Source: Lineus longissimus (taxonomy: Eukaryota; Nemertea; Pilidiophora; Heteronemertea; Lineidae). From it: DNA of 64,000 nucleotides. The notes under the pieces are model-generated. The model ran no database searches. It saw only the letters and a list, made by a program, of their open reading frames with translations, and was not told the DNA's origin. Both the position numbers and the translations under genes were made by a program. Each line of letters starts with the position of its first letter. Within the stretch, counting starts at the first letter, position 1. Positions 60,651 through 64,000 of this stretch are shown piece by piece. The DNA lies in assembly GCF_910592395.1 (NCBI RefSeq), contig NC_088322.1:16053431-16117430 (forward strand), given 5' to 3'.

Positions 60651-61672
60651 TCAGCTGTGGAATCTGAAGTGCAGTGGCGAATGACTCGAACATCAAAGCC
60701 CGGTTTGATCATCTTTGCCTTGAGTTGGACTTGGATGCACTTCATGATGTTTTGTTTTAGTAATCGCAGGGGGTATGAGTGGGTGAAGGAGGGGCCCAAC
60801 CTTTCATCAACATATCTGTCGTGCCTGTCAGCTGCCTGTGAGGTGTTCATCGCCAAGAAGTTAGTAAATAACTGAATGGTTAGTTCAGTAACACCTATTG
60901 TGATAATGACACCTTATCTGCCCTCAGGCCCTGGGTGGTGATGATGGATTTACTAGTAACAACTAGGGTAATCACAACCCTATTTCACAATAAACGTAAT
61001 AAAGGGGTTCACAATAAAAAGCCTATGCTACGACTTAGCCCGGCAACTTAGTCTAGGTGACATATTGGTGACCCCATGCTTCAGACTTGATCCCTTTCAA
61101 AGGCTATTTATAACCAGAATACATGACTTAGCATACACTTTTTAGGTATAGTCCCACTTCCTACCCACTCCTAGGTATAGTCCCACTTCCTACCCATTCT
61201 TTTTTATATATCTCAGCTGTTGCTTGGAACTATTTAACATTTGATGCAACAGAAAGACAAGGGACAAAGGACTATTGGCAGGGGTATAACTGTGTGTGTA
61301 GTCGGTGGACATGGTGTTAAACATCATGTCTGGCTAGCCCAAACGTCCTTCACCTTAGTTCCACAAGCCTGCACCCCTTGAGAAGTGCACCAGTCCGTCG
61401 ATCTGGCTGTGTTGACTGTTACATCATAGGAGCGCCATTACTCCGTCTGCCTTGGAACAATCAGGTCACGCTGATACTTGGAGACCCTGATATCCCCAGA
61501 AAGGGACCGGACCACATCAACAAGGGTAGCAGACTTCAATGGAAACATCTTCATAGCCCAGGCCCAAACGTATATGAGGAAACTTGGATAACCTCTTATA
61601 ACTCAATCAAGTTTTAAAGTTCGCAGACGATTTAGAAGCAGACGATTTATAGAAGCAGACGATTTATTCGTG
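60651..61672. other. Non-coding interval before the second candidate first exon
   Basis: A 28-bp duplication (aggtatagtcccacttccta) lies at about 61144-61200, and a gcagacgattta unit is repeated three times at 61623-61666, just upstream of the ATG at 61673. No gene is recognised. Confidence 0.45.
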
Positions 61673-61838
61673 ATGAGTGAAGGAAGTTATAGTGGGATGT
61701 CGTCTGGTAGTTCGGATGCTTCAGATTTCTCAAGTCGTTTGTTGATGACAGGAGCGGTAGGACAAGAACATCGTCATCTTGAGCATCATCCTGATGACCA
61801 TGATCATGGCGACGAAGCTGAAAATAGGAAATCGAAAG
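61673..61838 (+). CDS. Candidate alternative first coding exon, Ser/His/Asp-rich unknown protein
   Basis: ATG at 61673 opens MSEGSYSGMSSGSSDASDFS, continues through a His/Asp-rich segment (EHHPDDHDHGDEAE), and ends NRKSK before AAAG|GTAGGG, phase 1. It has the same splice phase and similar low-complexity N-terminal character as the exon at 58450. The two could be alternative first exons driven by separate promoters. The family is unrecognised and the downstream exon lies outside the window. Confidence 0.4.
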
Positions 61839-64000
61839 GTAGGGGATGAACACAAGTGGTCAAGTGAGAGAGCCGGGAAGAAAGTAGTTCTAATGGCCAT
61901 CCATGAGCTTGGCAAACCTTAGAGTAACCAGGGTAAACTTATCACATCGTTTAGAGGCCAAGCATCCTATTTGTAAACTGTAAATTTGTCTCTTCCATCT
62001 TTATGATGAGCGATTGATGAAGTTAGATTCTTTGACCAAGAAGAAAGTAGCACGTCTAAGCCAGTCAAGACTTATCAAAATAGAGCTAGACTGTTTCTCT
62101 ACCAGACCTATATGTTCTCATATATTCCTGCACTGACTATCAGGTTACTATACCGCAGACGTAACGGTTTATGTTGTGTACCAATACTAGCCATGGTGAT
62201 TACGTAATAACCGTCAATGCTTTATTATGAACGCTGAGGCGATATTGAGGTCACGGTGATAAACCAACACATTTAAGAAGACATGCAAGGTTTTTATTTT
62301 GAACAGTTACCTTTTCTAGAAGTTACCGAATATTACATTGGCTTGATTGTTTCTTTATCTTTATCTTTTCGTATTTTACATGTTTTAGTCGTAAACATGG
62401 AATAAGCCTAGATGATAAATAACTAATATGTCAACTTTCCACCACTTATATCGGTGAAAACTGGAACAAAGTATGGTGATAAACAGTAGAAGTTTAGAGT
62501 TTCTGATTGCACTTTCATGACTGGCATGGGTGAACAGTGTGAAGGAGTTTAGATGTCGTCAAAGCCTTGGTGGTCAACATGATGTTGTTAACCGACCTTC
62601 TCCGCTTGAAATGGTGAGAGAAATTCACATGAATCCTCTGTGTCGATGCGCTAGTCACACTATGTATTAAGTGTTAACTATCGTTGTTAGTCCCTCGGGT
62701 TGGAGTTGATCCCGACAGAGGTGATATCTATGGGCCAGGTTACCTCTCTTATTCCCGGGCCGGTTTCATGACCTGTTTCATGACATTGACGATTGATTGC
62801 ATGAAGCCAATACTTCAAGACTTGAGGCGTCATCAAGTGAGCCAAGAGAGGCCATCGCTTTCAAACGATCGTGTTTTTTAGGATGTTCTGAACACACTTT
62901 AAAACCGCTTTGTAAGATCCTGGTAAAGTTGGCGAATTAACATTGCAGTAAACTCATCCATAATTATTTCATTTGATGAGATGACCTGCCTCATCATTCT
63001 GGCGTCAACAACAACTTGGAACGTAATTCAACCAGTTTCTCTCATAATGCTTCGCAATAGCCAAATAATGCATCCAAAATATGTGATATTATTAAAGCGT
63101 CATTGATACAGCAGACGATACATTAGCATGAAGCCAGACTATCCAAGATGGCCGCCAGATTCTGAGAAATCAGCAGCAGACCAGATGGATCGTAACTTTT
63201 GTTTCAGGAAAACTTGAATGAAAATGTTCTCGAATCCGACTTAAATTATAATACTTTCATTTCTACATGTCATTTGTTCATTGTTTTTAATCCATCCATC
63301 TATTTGTAACTAAAGCCGCATTGCCTTTTACTTAGCAAATTAGACACTTTGGTTGTTGTTGGCAAAGGCTAATCTTTTGTGCGATTGTGAAGTAAGAGTT
63401 ACATATAGGTTTTTTAACCCTGACATTGGAAGGCATTCTCAAAGAGCCAAAGAAAGCCCATCAATTGCTTGCAATTGGTTAACCAGGCATCATACTTCGT
63501 TATGCCAGCCTCGAATACCTTATCCGTGACTGATACTCGCTACAAAATCTCTGCTTTGGGCATTTCTCTTTTTGGCCTTCATGAGACTTGGCTTGACCTT
63601 CCTGAAAAAAACCACAATTTTCATTATGTATGTCGTAACAAAATATATAGATGTCAGGTTGTTCTATCATTAGTAACACTATAAGTATGCTAACCATGTT
63701 AATCTATTGCGTAAGATGGTCGATTATCATTCTCACAAAGAGGTCATATTTCTCTTTCTGTTCTCATGAAAACGAATTCGAACTTCCTAATATCCATCCA
63801 ATTCATAATAAATAGTGCGACATCATAAGAAAAACTACATTACGGTCATCATTGTTTACTTTCACGCTGGTATAAACCTATCTCATTTTATCTGTCTTCA
63901 TTTGCGAACTGAGATCCTCCTTTTGAAAATCCACAGCCCTTCTAAAAATAGTTCCATTGTTTAGATGAAATTCACCAGCACTGCAATTTTTAACGATTTC
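61839..64000. other. Right-end non-coding sequence
   Basis: AT-rich sequence without a recognisable exon, RNA gene or repeat array. Short frames at 62684-62881 and 63469-63684 carry no motif. It is probably intron of the gene begun at 58450/61673, if those exons are real. Confidence 0.4.

Overview
The window is nuclear DNA of an intron-rich marine invertebrate, most likely a lophotrochozoan (mollusc, annelid or brachiopod grade). Evidence: spliced genes with canonical GT-AG introns, AATAAA signals, a eukaryotic tRNA-Asn, many minisatellites and small inverted-repeat elements, and a retinoic acid receptor (RAR) whose ligand pocket is altered as in mollusc RARs. The phylum assignment is inference.

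Layout. (1) 0.9-1.8 kb, minus: the 5' coding exons of ARMC8 (subunit of the GID/CTLH ubiquitin ligase), running off the left edge. (2) 5.3-9.7 kb, plus: complete DBR1 (RNA lariat debranching enzyme), seven coding exons, 576 aa, head-to-head with ARMC8 as in vertebrates. (3) 10.5-11.8 kb: a 99-bp minisatellite. (4) 13.5-16.5 kb, minus: complete syntaxin-17 (autophagosomal SNARE), 309 aa. (5) 17.5-18.6 kb, plus: complete ASB8 (ankyrin/SOCS-box substrate receptor), 287 aa, divergent from STX17. (6) 24.6-39.6 kb, minus: a full RAR reading frame, nine coding exons, 469 aa, with a probable non-coding leader exon at 44.8 kb. (7) Inside the 10.6-kb RAR intron, in antisense, a 5-kb DNA transposon with an intact, intron-containing 921-aa transposase at 32.4-35.4 kb. 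(8) 45-57 kb: mostly non-coding, with small inverted-repeat elements and a tRNA-derived SINE. (9) 57.27 kb: tRNA-Asn(GUU). (10) 58.4 and 61.7 kb, plus: two short Ser-rich exons with the same splice phase, possibly alternative first exons of a gene continuing beyond the right edge.

The genes are housekeeping or regulatory and do not form one pathway. The unusual content is in the non-coding DNA. An RAR intron is filled by a minisatellite whose every unit carries splice-donor-like and acceptor-like sequences. Nuclear-receptor half-sites (ER8, DR3, DR4) occur in clusters inside repeats. STX17 carries an inverted decayed copy of its own membrane-anchor exon. The transposase gene is flanked on both sides by a repeated short motif, present in both orientations. 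Exon boundaries were set by hand from splice sites, reading phase and recalled family similarity; no alignment or search was run.
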